Assembly: GCA_002411515.1 (NCBI GenBank)
Contig: DHTF01000047.1
Location: 1-26,493 of the forward strand
Length of the DNA: 26,493 nt
From: Proteiniphilum sp. UBA5267
GTDB lineage: Bacteria; Bacteroidota; Bacteroidia; Bacteroidales; Dysgonomonadaceae
Direction of reading: 5' to 3'
The notes below the pieces were generated by a model. That model did no database searches. It saw only the letters and a program-made list of their open reading frames with translations, and had not been told where the DNA came from. A program made the position numbers and the translations under genes. Numbering within the stretch: the first letter of the stretch is position 1; the number at the start of each line of letters is the position of its first letter. Shown piece after piece: positions 15,802 to 23,951 of this stretch.

Positions 15802-16122
15802 CTACTCCGGGTATTGGTCCACAATACTTACACTAAATATCAACCCTGTCATCCGCAGCGTTTCGAGTAATTGCTCCTGGGGTCTGACCAAAATCAAGGA
15901 AGCAGCTGTACCCAGTTTCTGTTTAGCAAAAATCAGCATCCTCAATCCGGCAGACGACATAAAACTGAGTTCCTCCACATAGAGGACCAGTGCCTGCGGG
16001 TTTTGCGTGACAACCTGTTTCACCTCTTCACCAAATTGGGGAGCGGTAGATGAATCCAAAGATCCACAAATTGTTAACGCTGTATACTTATCAAAAATCT
16101 CTTTCTTTACTGAAAAACCCAT
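15802..16122 (-). CDS. STAS-domain anti-sigma factor antagonist (RsbV-like), copy 1
   Basis: A 106-residue stand-alone STAS domain. The conserved loop YVEELSFMSSAGLRMLI holds the phosphorylatable serine (S56 or S57) before AGLR. The start has the usual strand pattern (ALTICGSLDSSTAPQF). It immediately precedes the RsbW-like gene, with 1 nt between them, the standard antagonist-kinase order. It is only distantly similar to the other STAS protein of the operon, so the two may have different partners or different phosphorylation behaviour. Confidence 0.88.
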   Translation of the reverse strand: MGFSVKKEIFDKYTALTICGSLDSSTAPQFGEEVKQVVTQNPQALVLYVEELSFMSSAGLRMLIFAKQKLGTAASLILVRPQEQLLETLRMTGLIFSVSIVDQYPE

Positions 16123-16146
16123 ATCTGTTCCTCCAAATTAAATAAA

Positions 16147-18270
16147 TTATTTACCTATTAAAACAATTACCGAACGCCCACCGACAATAAAACCGGACTG
16201 GTTCTCCAGCACTGGCTCACTATTTAGCGGATAAAATGTTTCGGGCGGCACCATGGATGTATTGACGGAAAGGTGCCATTTTCTATTTTCTGATAACTGA
16301 GGCAATTCAAAATCGAGTGCATCCCAATGCATATTGGCTGCTACGTAGATGGCATCGTCCTTTACGAAGCCGTTTTTAGCTTGATGTCCGTCAAGCATAA
16401 AAGCGAAGACGGTATTTGATTCCGACCAGTCGGCATGCCATGCTTTGGTGCCGTGAAACGTGATATCGGCGTAGCCGCTCTCTTTGTAATCTCTGTTGCA
16501 ATAATGCTCTTTACTCCTCAATATCGGGTGCTGTCGCCGAAAGTTGATGATATGCCGAGCAAAGGAGAACAGATCGAAATTTTCTCGTACGAGACTCCAA
16601 TCCAGCCAGTTAAAATCACTATCGTGACAATACGTGTTGTTGTTTCCCTTTTGTGTCCTGCCCATTTCGTCACCCATCAGGATCATGGGAACCCCCTGGC
16701 TGAGCATCAGGATGGTCAGTGCATTTTTAATCTGGCGGTGCCTCAGGAGGTTTACGGCTGTGTCATCCGTTTCACCCTCCCACCCGCAATTCCAGCTGAA
16801 GTTGTCGTTGCATCCATCCTGATTATTTTCCCCATTTGCCCAATTGTGTTTCTCGTTATAGGCAAACAGGTCATACAGCGTGAAGCCGTCGTGGCACGTG
16901 ATGAAGTTTATTCCGGCTGTGGTACCCCGGTGCAGGTACATCTCGGGCGAGCCCTGCATACACTGCGACAGCTGCCCCACAGTATTGTGGTCACCCTTGA
17001 GAAATTTTCTCACGGTATCCCTGTATTTCCCGTTCCACTCTGCCCAGCGACCATAGGCAGGAAACGCTCCCACCTGGTAGAGTCCACCGGCATCCCACGC
17101 CTCAGCAATCAGTTTACATTTTGCCAGTATGGGATCATGGGCAAGCGATTCCAGCAGGGGTGGATTATTCAGGGGGCTACCATCCTGCGCACGTCCGAGA
17201 ATAGAAGCCAGATCAAAACGGAATCCGTCGATATGATATTCCGAAGCCCAGTAGCGGAGGCAGTCGAGCACCGTGTTCCGTACCACAGGGTGGTTGCAGT
17301 TGAGGGTATTGCCTGTACCGGAGAAGTTGAAATAATAGCCGTCGGGGGTAAGCATGTAGTACGTTTTGTTGTCGATACCCCTGAAGGAAATGGTCGGCCC
17401 GTGGTGATCACCCTCCGCTGTATGGTTAAACACCACATCCAGTATCACCTCAATGCCGTTCCTGTGTAACTCTTTAATCAGTGTCTTCAGTTCATCCACC
17501 GCCATCCCGTACTTGCCTGTCGCGGCATAACCTGCCTTGGGAGCAAAAAAATTGAGAGTACTATAACCCCAGTAGTTCACCAATAGGTCGCCCGTATCGG
17601 GGTTTGTACGGCTGTGTTCAAATTCATCAAACTCATAAATCGGCATTAATTCCACGCAGTTGATACCCAGATCACGCAGATAAGGTATTTTCTCTCTGAT
17701 GGCTGCGAAGGTCCCCCGGTGTCTGACGCCCGATGAAGGATGAGAAGTAAAGCCTCTTACGTGAATCTCGTAAATGATTAGATCCTCCATGGGTGTTTCC
17801 AGCGGGTTATCCTCCTCCCAATCGAAATCATCAAACACCAACCGCGAACGGAACGGATAATTTCGCTTCAGGTTGGAATCATCGCGCCATCTGTCTCTTC
17901 CTCCGATTGCTTTGGCATAAGGATCCGATAAAACAGCCTGTTTATCGAAGCGATGTCCGTTTTGCGGGTCATAGGGTCCATCCATCCTGTAGCCATATTC
18001 TATATTCTCATAATCGAGACCGAAAACAATGATGGCATATACATTCCCCACCCTGAATTCATCCGGTAGCGGAATCTCGGCATAGGGAATCTCCTCATTT
18101 TTATTGAAAAGGACGAGCGTACAGGATGTGGCCGCACTGGAGAAAACGGAAAAGTTCACGCCGTTGGGTACCAAGGTCGCCCCGAAAGGTAGCACACGTC
18201 CCCGCCGGTATTTGATACCCTTGTATTCATTTGTGGGGTAAAAATCGATCCGGTTATCAAGTGCACTCAT
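16147..18270 (-). CDS. glgX: Glycogen debranching enzyme GlgX (GH13 isoamylase type)
   Basis: A 707-residue protein of full GlgX length. An N-terminal CBM48-like domain (about 22-115) is followed by a GH13 barrel. IYEIHVRGFT (166-175) and DVVFNHTAEG (278-287) are conserved blocks. The nucleophile is D353 (GFRFDLAS), the acid/base E390 (LIAEAWDAGG) and the third carboxylate D461 (ITCHDGFTL). GlgX cleaves alpha-1,6 branches of limit-dextrin-like glycogen and releases maltooligosaccharides. Its ATG overlaps the TGA of the STAS gene before it (ATGA), so it is translationally coupled to a signalling protein. No glycogen synthase, phosphorylase or branching enzyme lies nearby. Confidence 0.92.
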   Translation of the reverse strand: MSALDNRIDFYPTNEYKGIKYRRGRVLPFGATLVPNGVNFSVFSSAATSCTLVLFNKNEEIPYAEIPLPDEFRVGNVYAIIVFGLDYENIEYGYRMDGPYDPQNGHRFDKQAVLSDPYAKAIGGRDRWRDDSNLKRNYPFRSRLVFDDFDWEEDNPLETPMEDLIIYEIHVRGFTSHPSSGVRHRGTFAAIREKIPYLRDLGINCVELMPIYEFDEFEHSRTNPDTGDLLVNYWGYSTLNFFAPKAGYAATGKYGMAVDELKTLIKELHRNGIEVILDVVFNHTAEGDHHGPTISFRGIDNKTYYMLTPDGYYFNFSGTGNTLNCNHPVVRNTVLDCLRYWASEYHIDGFRFDLASILGRAQDGSPLNNPPLLESLAHDPILAKCKLIAEAWDAGGLYQVGAFPAYGRWAEWNGKYRDTVRKFLKGDHNTVGQLSQCMQGSPEMYLHRGTTAGINFITCHDGFTLYDLFAYNEKHNWANGENNQDGCNDNFSWNCGWEGETDDTAVNLLRHRQIKNALTILMLSQGVPMILMGDEMGRTQKGNNNTYCHDSDFNWLDWSLVRENFDLFSFARHIINFRRQHPILRSKEHYCNRDYKESGYADITFHGTKAWHADWSESNTVFAFMLDGHQAKNGFVKDDAIYVAANMHWDALDFELPQLSENRKWHLSVNTSMVPPETFYPLNSEPVLENQSGFIVGGRSVIVLIGK

Positions 18271-18605
18271 GTTAGTTTGAACTTTTTTTCTGCTTCTTCG
18301 ATGCTGCTGTATAGTTCGAAGAAATTAATGAACCCGGTCATCGACATGATGTCGCAGATTTCCTCTGAGACATTCACCAACAACATTTTACCACCATTGG
18401 AATTGAGTTGTCGGTAGAGCATAAGCAAGACCCGTAAACCTGCACTGGAAAGGAAACCGACGTTGGTTAGATCCATGATTACCCGGTTTAACGATACCAG
18501 TTCCTCCATTATGCGCGACTGTAATTCTCCGGCTGTGTTGCTGTCTATACTTCCCTGAATTGTGATATAGACAATGTTGTTCTTTGTTTGAATTGCTACT
18601 TTCAT
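18267..18605 (-). CDS. STAS-domain anti-sigma factor antagonist (RsbV-like), copy 2
   Basis: A 112-residue STAS domain with DLTNVGFLSSAGLRVLL, where S53 or S54 is the expected phosphorylation site. The C-terminal half (GKMLLVNVSEEICDIMSMTGF) is typical of the family. It lies 14 nt after the AGE-family gene and overlaps glgX by 4 nt. It is separated from the kinase gene by glgX and STAS copy 1. Whether both STAS proteins answer to the same kinase cannot be seen from sequence. Confidence 0.9.
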   Translation of the reverse strand: MKVAIQTKNNIVYITIQGSIDSNTAGELQSRIMEELVSLNRVIMDLTNVGFLSSAGLRVLLMLYRQLNSNGGKMLLVNVSEEICDIMSMTGFINFFELYSSIEEAEKKFKLT

Positions 18606-18619
18606 CTGTTCTTTTTTAG

Positions 18620-20458
18620 CTAATCGAGCCAGCTTTTTGGTGCTATTTTCACTTTCACTCTCACCTGTTTATCGGTTTGTGGCAATGTGACGGTGAGCTC
18701 ATCTGCATTAAAGTCGTGGTAGGGTTCTCCGTCTATGCTGCAGCTCACTATATAAACACTGTTTGCCGGTAGGATATCGGGAGAAACACGGAGGATGTTG
18801 TCTTTGAAACCGTTCGGCAGTGGCTTGAAATGTAGGACCAGGGGCTGTTTGGTGATGAGTAGGTTGATGTAAGTTGCCGATAGGAAACAGAGTTCCATGC
18901 TGTGATAGCCGCTCATGGAGTGGCTCCCCTTAAATCGCTCGTTGCCGAGCAGGTAGGGCAGGCCATTCGCCAGCGTATTGAAATAGACACCGCCATCATC
19001 GCTGTCGAGAAAAAAAGCATTGTAAAATGCAGCTGCTTCCCGCCCATTTTTGTTGTATTCGTCGTCTTTCAGTATTCCAAACATGATGAGATATGCCAGG
19101 ATGGCTTGTTCCTGCTGCCACCATGCTTTCCGGTCATGCCAGACAAACTCATGATGTGCTCCATTGGGCTTTGTTACCCGCTCCACTACGTCGTACCAGC
19201 CACCTCTTTGTCTGTCGCAACCCACTTCGGGCATCAGTTCTGCGATCTTTCTGGCAAAGTCAAGGTACTCCTTTTTAGGTTTTAGGGATTGCATCCGCAT
19301 CAGGTTCCATGCGATTTTGAGGTTGTGTCCCACAACGGCCCTATTTTGTTGCCAGCCCCATGTCTGATCCGGACTCCAGTCCTCGTGAAACTTCTCCTGC
19401 ACAAAAGGACTATTTTCATAATCGGGAAAGAAACGGGTGATGGTGTCGAAAGTATATTCAAGGAAGTCGGCATACTTCTCTTCTCCTGTGGCCAGATAGA
19501 GATTAATGAGGTAAGCCGGGGCATGGTCCCCCACAGAGTTCCAGTTTTTTCGGGCCCGGTTGTGTGCCAGGCTCTCCGTTCTTGGATCCAGCATAATGGG
19601 ATCGATGTGGGAGAAGTAACCCATATTTTCCTCGTCCTTAAAAAAGCGTTCGAACAGATCCAATGTTTTGTCAATGTCCCATTTGATTTTTGGATCTCCT
19701 GTAACCCTCATGGTTTGTGTGGGACCCGCCAGGGCGTAGATCTGCTCATACATGGGAATGGAGTCGTAATCATCGCCAAACTCGGAAGTCAGCAGTTTAG
19801 TCTCTTTCTCTCCTTCCACCTTGATCCCGTGATACCAATACACGATATCCTCATCGGCATCATAAAAACGCATATGGTCACGCAGGTAATCACTTCCTTT
19901 CTCAGCAGCCTCGAGGTATTCATCTTTTCCGGTAAGAAGATAGGCCGATGCAAATCCATAGATCAACCGCGAGATGGTATCGGTCTCCTGCAGGTAATCC
20001 CCTTTTTTTGATCCGCCCAGATGAAGCATGGTGCGATAGTTTTCATAATTGATGGATTTATCGGGAAAATCGAATTGCCATTTCATGTAACTGGATGCGA
20101 TAGAATCGATCTGGTTGATCCACCAGTCGGGTTCCTCATGCCTGTAAATACCGGGTCCTTTTCCGGGAAAGACCATCCATTGTACCTGCAAGAAAGGTTG
20201 GCTACTATTCTCCTGTGGATAAAATGTCCCATATGCAAACACCATCTGGCGTGGCAGGGCCAGTAGTTTCAGCATGTCGGCCGTAGCATCATTGTATCCC
20301 TCATTCAGGTTGCGTGAATAACGTGCATAACAATTGCCGGAGATATATGCTTTGAAAATGCGGTTGTCGGAAGTTTTCAGAGAAAAGGTACGTTCGTTCA
20401 GATTGAAATCTGTCACATAACCGGCGATGGTGTCAGAAAAAGTAAAATTGATATCCAT
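18620..20458 (-). CDS. AGE-family (N-acylglucosamine 2-epimerase-like) protein with extra flanking domains
   Basis: A 612-residue protein, much longer than the usual 390-430 residues of AGE epimerases. The (alpha/alpha)6-barrel part spans about residues 105-545 and shows family features: GDHAPAYLINLYLATGE (310-326), VVGHNLKIAWNLM (376-388), and HHEFVWHDRKAWWQQEQAI (435-453). Candidate catalytic histidines are H312, H378 and H441. Residues 1 to about 95 form a separate beta-rich domain, and about 545-612 a C-terminal beta domain. The family epimerises or isomerises free sugars (glucose/mannose, cellobiose, N-acylglucosamine); the substrate is not assignable, and a glycosidase-like role on the same fold is possible. 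No signal peptide, so cytosolic. Confidence 0.75.
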   Translation of the reverse strand: MDINFTFSDTIAGYVTDFNLNERTFSLKTSDNRIFKAYISGNCYARYSRNLNEGYNDATADMLKLLALPRQMVFAYGTFYPQENSSQPFLQVQWMVFPGKGPGIYRHEEPDWWINQIDSIASSYMKWQFDFPDKSINYENYRTMLHLGGSKKGDYLQETDTISRLIYGFASAYLLTGKDEYLEAAEKGSDYLRDHMRFYDADEDIVYWYHGIKVEGEKETKLLTSEFGDDYDSIPMYEQIYALAGPTQTMRVTGDPKIKWDIDKTLDLFERFFKDEENMGYFSHIDPIMLDPRTESLAHNRARKNWNSVGDHAPAYLINLYLATGEEKYADFLEYTFDTITRFFPDYENSPFVQEKFHEDWSPDQTWGWQQNRAVVGHNLKIAWNLMRMQSLKPKKEYLDFARKIAELMPEVGCDRQRGGWYDVVERVTKPNGAHHEFVWHDRKAWWQQEQAILAYLIMFGILKDDEYNKNGREAAAFYNAFFLDSDDGGVYFNTLANGLPYLLGNERFKGSHSMSGYHSMELCFLSATYINLLITKQPLVLHFKPLPNGFKDNILRVSPDILPANSVYIVSCSIDGEPYHDFNADELTVTLPQTDKQVRVKVKIAPKSWLD

Positions 20459-20466
20459 GTAGATTG

Positions 20467-21027
20467 TTATTTTTTTCTTGTGTCTGGAAATAATTTGTTT
20501 GCATACATATAAATGGACGGTACAAAAACGCCCCAGGCCACTGCGATGACAACCAGGCTATAAACTCCATGTGTAAGTTCCAAAAGCCCGAAGCGCTCGG
20601 CCGACCTGAATATCAATACCGCAAAGACGATTCCTAGTAGTGCGTTGACGAAATGTTTGCCACGGGTAAACACGAGATAGGAGATGATCCTGACACTAAA
20701 GTTGACCCATAGAGCCAGTATCCAGATTGGTAGGATAAATTGGAAATCGAGCAGACGTGAAGAGGGACTCACTGAATACACCGAGGTAACGATCAGCAAG
20801 GTCTCCATCACGGCAGCAGCAAGCGCAACAACAGCAACCAGTTTTACTTTATTCCTGATGAGTTTCTTATCCTGAAGCAGATCGATCAGTATAATCAGCA
20901 ACACCACAGCCATTCCAAGCCATGGAACTTGCTTAATAGCACCAAAATAACAGGCAACAACCCCGATCATGAAAGTGAGTGTACCTATAATTTGATTCAG
21001 CCAAAATGAAAGATTCGCTCTGTTCAT
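20467..21027 (-). CDS. Polytopic membrane protein, DUF2878-like
   Basis: A 186-residue protein with about six hydrophobic segments (near 10-30, 36-50, 62-82, 93-115, 124-142 and 150-175). The pattern WLNQIIGTLTFMIG, then QVPWLGMAVV and LPIWILALWVNFS, recalls the DUF2878 inner-membrane family; this is recognition by eye. Function is unknown. It lies 8 nt before the AGE-family gene and 20 nt after the ThDP-enzyme gene, so it is part of the operon. Confidence 0.7.
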   Translation of the reverse strand: MNRANLSFWLNQIIGTLTFMIGVVACYFGAIKQVPWLGMAVVLLIILIDLLQDKKLIRNKVKLVAVVALAAAVMETLLIVTSVYSVSPSSRLLDFQFILPIWILALWVNFSVRIISYLVFTRGKHFVNALLGIVFAVLIFRSAERFGLLELTHGVYSLVVIAVAWGVFVPSIYMYANKLFPDTRKK

Positions 21028-21047
21028 TGTTCTCCGTTTTTGTTTTT

Positions 21048-22700
21048 TTAATCGTCGAAAGCGGCAAAGGGAGGATAAATATCCGGATCCACAATGACAT
21101 CGATCAGGGCTGGTTTACCAAGGCTGAGAGCCTTGGTGAAAGCAACTTCAAACTGACTGATCTCTGTGACCCTGAATCCTTGTGCTCCGCAAGCCTCCGC
21201 GTATTTCACATAATCGGGATTCATAAAGTGGTTAAACACCTCTTCATTTTTCGATCTCAGCTGGAAGTATTTGATGATGTTGAATTCCGAATTATTGAAA
21301 ATAATCCAAATCACCGGCACATTCTCCTGCACAGCGGTCATCAGTTCAAATCCAGCCATCTGGTAATCGCCATCACCACAGGCCACAATCACCGGCCTGT
21401 CGGGATTGGCGTACTTCACCCCGATTGAAGCATTCACGTTGGCAGCCATCGGCCCGAAGCTGCCGGGGTTCTGATAGTTTCTGCCCCTGTCGAGAGTGAG
21501 GTAAGCATGCAACCAGAGCATATGTCCGCCCGCATCGCCGAGGATGATGCTTCTTTCGGGTGTCAACCGCGAAATTTCCCGTACAAGCATCGCAGGATGA
21601 ATCTTGTCACTGTGCTGCTCCAGCTTCACATTTCGAAATTGATCACCACCTGTTTCAGGTAACAGTTTCCCGGCTCCCATAGTGATCATTTTCTTATGCA
21701 AGGCAACAATTGCCAGTTTTGCGTCTGATACAAGAGGATAATCCGCTCTGTAGACCTTGCCAATTTCAATGGGATCGATGTTGATGTGAATCAGTTTCTT
21801 GTTGTCAAATAGTACATCCTTAAAGCGCCATGTGTTCCACTTGGCAAACGAATTTCCAATAGCGAGGATGACATCAGCTTTTTTGAAAAACTCTTTTACT
21901 CCTGGATCGCCCGACGTGCCGAAAGTACCCAAACAGAGCGGGTGTGTTTCGGGCAGGGCTCCCTTTGCATCCATCGTCGCGCAGAAAGGTATGTGAAACG
22001 ATTCCAGCATTCGAATCAGATCTTCCTCTGCATGACTTCTGATGGTGCCATACCCGACAAGTGCCATCACCTTTTTCCCGCTATTGATTGCTTCTGTCAA
22101 CACACCAGCAGCTTTATCAAGATCTTCCTGAGCGGCCAAAACGGGCTTGACATGAAAATTAAGGGCCCGGTAATTGGGAACCTCCTCTTCGTAAATACTA
22201 TAGTCTATAAGGACATTTACCGGACCTGGGCGACCGTCGAAGGCAAGGTTTATCGCTTCTTCAAGAATATCACAGGCCTGAGAAGGATCCTCCAGGATAA
22301 ACGATTTCTTGGTAACAGCCGAGAAGAGTGCCTGTCCGTCGGGAGTTCGATTCAATCCCGATGTATCACCCAGATCACCCTTACCACGCATCGCACGGGG
22401 AGTATACGCAGGCAGAGATAACAGGGGGAGTGAATCGGAATAGGCAACCGCCATTCCCGAAAGCAGATTCACAGCTCCCGGGCCCGCTGTACAAAAACAT
22501 ACTCCCAGCTTGTCGGAGTACATGGCATACCCACATGCCATAAATGACGCAGCTTGCTCATGGCGCGGGATGACAGTTTTGATTTTATCTGTTTTGCTCA
22601 GCGCAAACAAAAAAGCGGAGTCTGACTGGCCGGAGCCTCCAAAGACAGTATCCACACCAATTGTCTCAAGATAATCTACAATAAGATCTCCAACATTCAT
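21048..22700 (-). CDS. Thiamine-diphosphate-dependent enzyme, acetolactate-synthase-like
   Basis: A 550-residue enzyme with the three-domain layout of acetohydroxyacid synthase, pyruvate oxidase and related ThDP enzymes. The cofactor-activating glutamate is E48 (PRHEQAASFMACGYA). TAGPGAVNLLSGMAVAYSDSLPLL is the typical Pyr domain. The middle domain contains VMALVGYGTIRS. The ThDP-Mg motif runs from GDGDY (442-446) to FNN (468-470). No gene for an acetolactate-synthase regulatory subunit or other ilv gene is near, and the end (PDIYPPFAAFDD) is unlike IlvB, so branched-chain synthesis is unlikely. It may act on pyruvate or another 2-oxoacid. The 89-nt gap before it is the widest in the operon and holds a weak -7-like TAAACTTG (22730-22737). 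Confidence 0.85.
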   Translation of the reverse strand: MNVGDLIVDYLETIGVDTVFGGSGQSDSAFLFALSKTDKIKTVIPRHEQAASFMACGYAMYSDKLGVCFCTAGPGAVNLLSGMAVAYSDSLPLLSLPAYTPRAMRGKGDLGDTSGLNRTPDGQALFSAVTKKSFILEDPSQACDILEEAINLAFDGRPGPVNVLIDYSIYEEEVPNYRALNFHVKPVLAAQEDLDKAAGVLTEAINSGKKVMALVGYGTIRSHAEEDLIRMLESFHIPFCATMDAKGALPETHPLCLGTFGTSGDPGVKEFFKKADVILAIGNSFAKWNTWRFKDVLFDNKKLIHINIDPIEIGKVYRADYPLVSDAKLAIVALHKKMITMGAGKLLPETGGDQFRNVKLEQHSDKIHPAMLVREISRLTPERSIILGDAGGHMLWLHAYLTLDRGRNYQNPGSFGPMAANVNASIGVKYANPDRPVIVACGDGDYQMAGFELMTAVQENVPVIWIIFNNSEFNIIKYFQLRSKNEEVFNHFMNPDYVKYAEACGAQGFRVTEISQFEVAFTKALSLGKPALIDVIVDPDIYPPFAAFDD

Positions 22701-22789
22701 ACAAACAATATTATTTTTGGTTATTCATCCAAGTTTACGGTCTACTGTATGCCGATCTTATTCCTGCATAACCAGACTTCTCCATGCTG

Positions 22790-23551
22790 TTATTTCTCGA
22801 GTGCTTTCACCAACTGTCTTCCATATTCGGCCGACGACTCCACCGAGAGTCCGGTTACAAAAGGCCAGTCTACTGCAACGCAGGGATTATGCGGAGTGGC
22901 CATGTCGTCGGCAAGCACTTCGCCGTTTGGACCAACAGCATCCTCCACAATATCCTGTAACGGAATCAGGAAACCGGGTGTCATCAGGTCGGTCCCCTTG
23001 TTGTCGGGCGTAGTACCCACCAGATCATAGGTTAAATCAAAATCGACAAAATCCCATTTCCGCGGATGAGCTGTCACTTTCTTTCCATAGATCACACTCT
23101 TGTAATTGTTTTCAGGATCACGGGTAAAAGCCAAAGCTCCCACCGAGTAACAGATGGCACCTACCATTTTGTTGTTTTTTACGCAGTGCAGGATCATGCG
23201 GTGCACAGCAGGATTATTACAAATATCAAGTGGAGTGCCTGGTCCGCCGGTCATTACCAAAGCATCATAATCCGCCATATTTACCTCGCTTATTTTCTTC
23301 GGATTATCCAGTTCGCCATTACTCAGCAGTTCCAGCGTACGGGCTACTGTCTCTGGGGTATTCACCTTGACGTTTTGATATCCGTCCACGAAATCAGGGT
23401 CCATGCTCATCGCAATGGGCAGGGGTTTCTTACCTAAATAGGTAGCAAGAGTAACATTGTGACCTGCTTTTTTTAGTGCATCCCAGGGAGCCTGAAGCTC
23501 TTCGGCCCAAAAAGCATAATTACTGGCCAGTACCAATACATTTTTTTTCAT
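22790..23551 (-). CDS. DJ-1/PfpI superfamily protein (class I glutamine amidotransferase-like, Hsp31-like)
   Basis: A 253-residue protein. The nucleophile elbow is GAICYSVGAL with C134, and the partner glutamate is E18 (WAEELQAPW). MTGGPGTPLDI (100-110) is the conserved glycine loop. Length and the long middle insertion fit the Hsp31/glyoxalase III-like branch, which acts on methylglyoxal or serves as a holdase. That activity is family knowledge, not shown here. The ATG at 23551 (MKKNVLVLAS) gives a normal start; an ATG three codons upstream is also possible. A reactive-carbonyl role would suit an operon with sugar enzymes. Confidence 0.85.
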   Translation of the reverse strand: MKKNVLVLASNYAFWAEELQAPWDALKKAGHNVTLATYLGKKPLPIAMSMDPDFVDGYQNVKVNTPETVARTLELLSNGELDNPKKISEVNMADYDALVMTGGPGTPLDICNNPAVHRMILHCVKNNKMVGAICYSVGALAFTRDPENNYKSVIYGKKVTAHPRKWDFVDFDLTYDLVGTTPDNKGTDLMTPGFLIPLQDIVEDAVGPNGEVLADDMATPHNPCVAVDWPFVTGLSVESSAEYGRQLVKALEK

Positions 23552-23584
23552 CCTATTCAATGTTAAAGTGATTTAAGAAAAGGG

Positions 23585-23905
23585 TTAAATGGGTTTCACG
23601 GGACTAAAGACATCAATGGCTTCTGTCTCTCCTACTGATGTAAATGAGTGCGGCGCATTAGGTGGAATAAAATAGTAGTCGCCCGCCTCAAGCAACCGGG
23701 TAACGCCGGCTATGGTAGCTTTGAATGCCCCTTTTATCACATAGCCAAACTGTTCCGATTCGTGGTGATGTTCAGGCAATGTTACATTGTCAGCAAAATT
23801 CCAGTGCATCACATTCATATTTTGACCGCTGCCCAGATACTGTCCCAACACGCCTTTAAACAGTTCTTTCTTTTCAACATCCTTTGCGTAACGAAATGGT
23901 TCCAT
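23585..23905 (-). CDS. Small cupin-domain protein
   Basis: A 106-residue single-domain cupin. Cupin motif 1 is PEHHHESEQFGYVIKGAF, with metal ligands among H46-H48 and E51. Motif 2 is EAGDYYFIPPNAPHSF, with H86. It is probably a cytosolic metal-dependent beta-barrel; such small cupins act as isomerases, dioxygenases or sugar-binding proteins, and none of these can be chosen from sequence. It lies between the SUMF1-fold lipoprotein gene (46 nt) and the second DJ-1/PfpI gene (33 nt). Confidence 0.87.
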   Translation of the reverse strand: MEPFRYAKDVEKKELFKGVLGQYLGSGQNMNVMHWNFADNVTLPEHHHESEQFGYVIKGAFKATIAGVTRLLEAGDYYFIPPNAPHSFTSVGETEAIDVFSPVKPI

Positions 23906-23951
23906 AGATTTATTTGTTTGTTAATTTTCTTACTCACTGATTCACGTGCTG

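Noticed and set aside
16435..17469. A 344-codon open frame on the plus strand antisense to glgX
   Set aside because: GlgX on the minus strand has all catalytic motifs over this stretch. The plus frame has no recognisable domain and arises from codon bias of the real gene.
19289..20011. A 240-codon plus-strand frame opposite the AGE-family gene
   Set aside because: The minus-strand AGE protein is continuous and well supported; the antisense frame has no recognisable features.
22717..23030. Two short plus-strand frames near the end of the DJ-1/PfpI gene
   Set aside because: Both lie mostly opposite coding sequence and show no protein-family resemblance.
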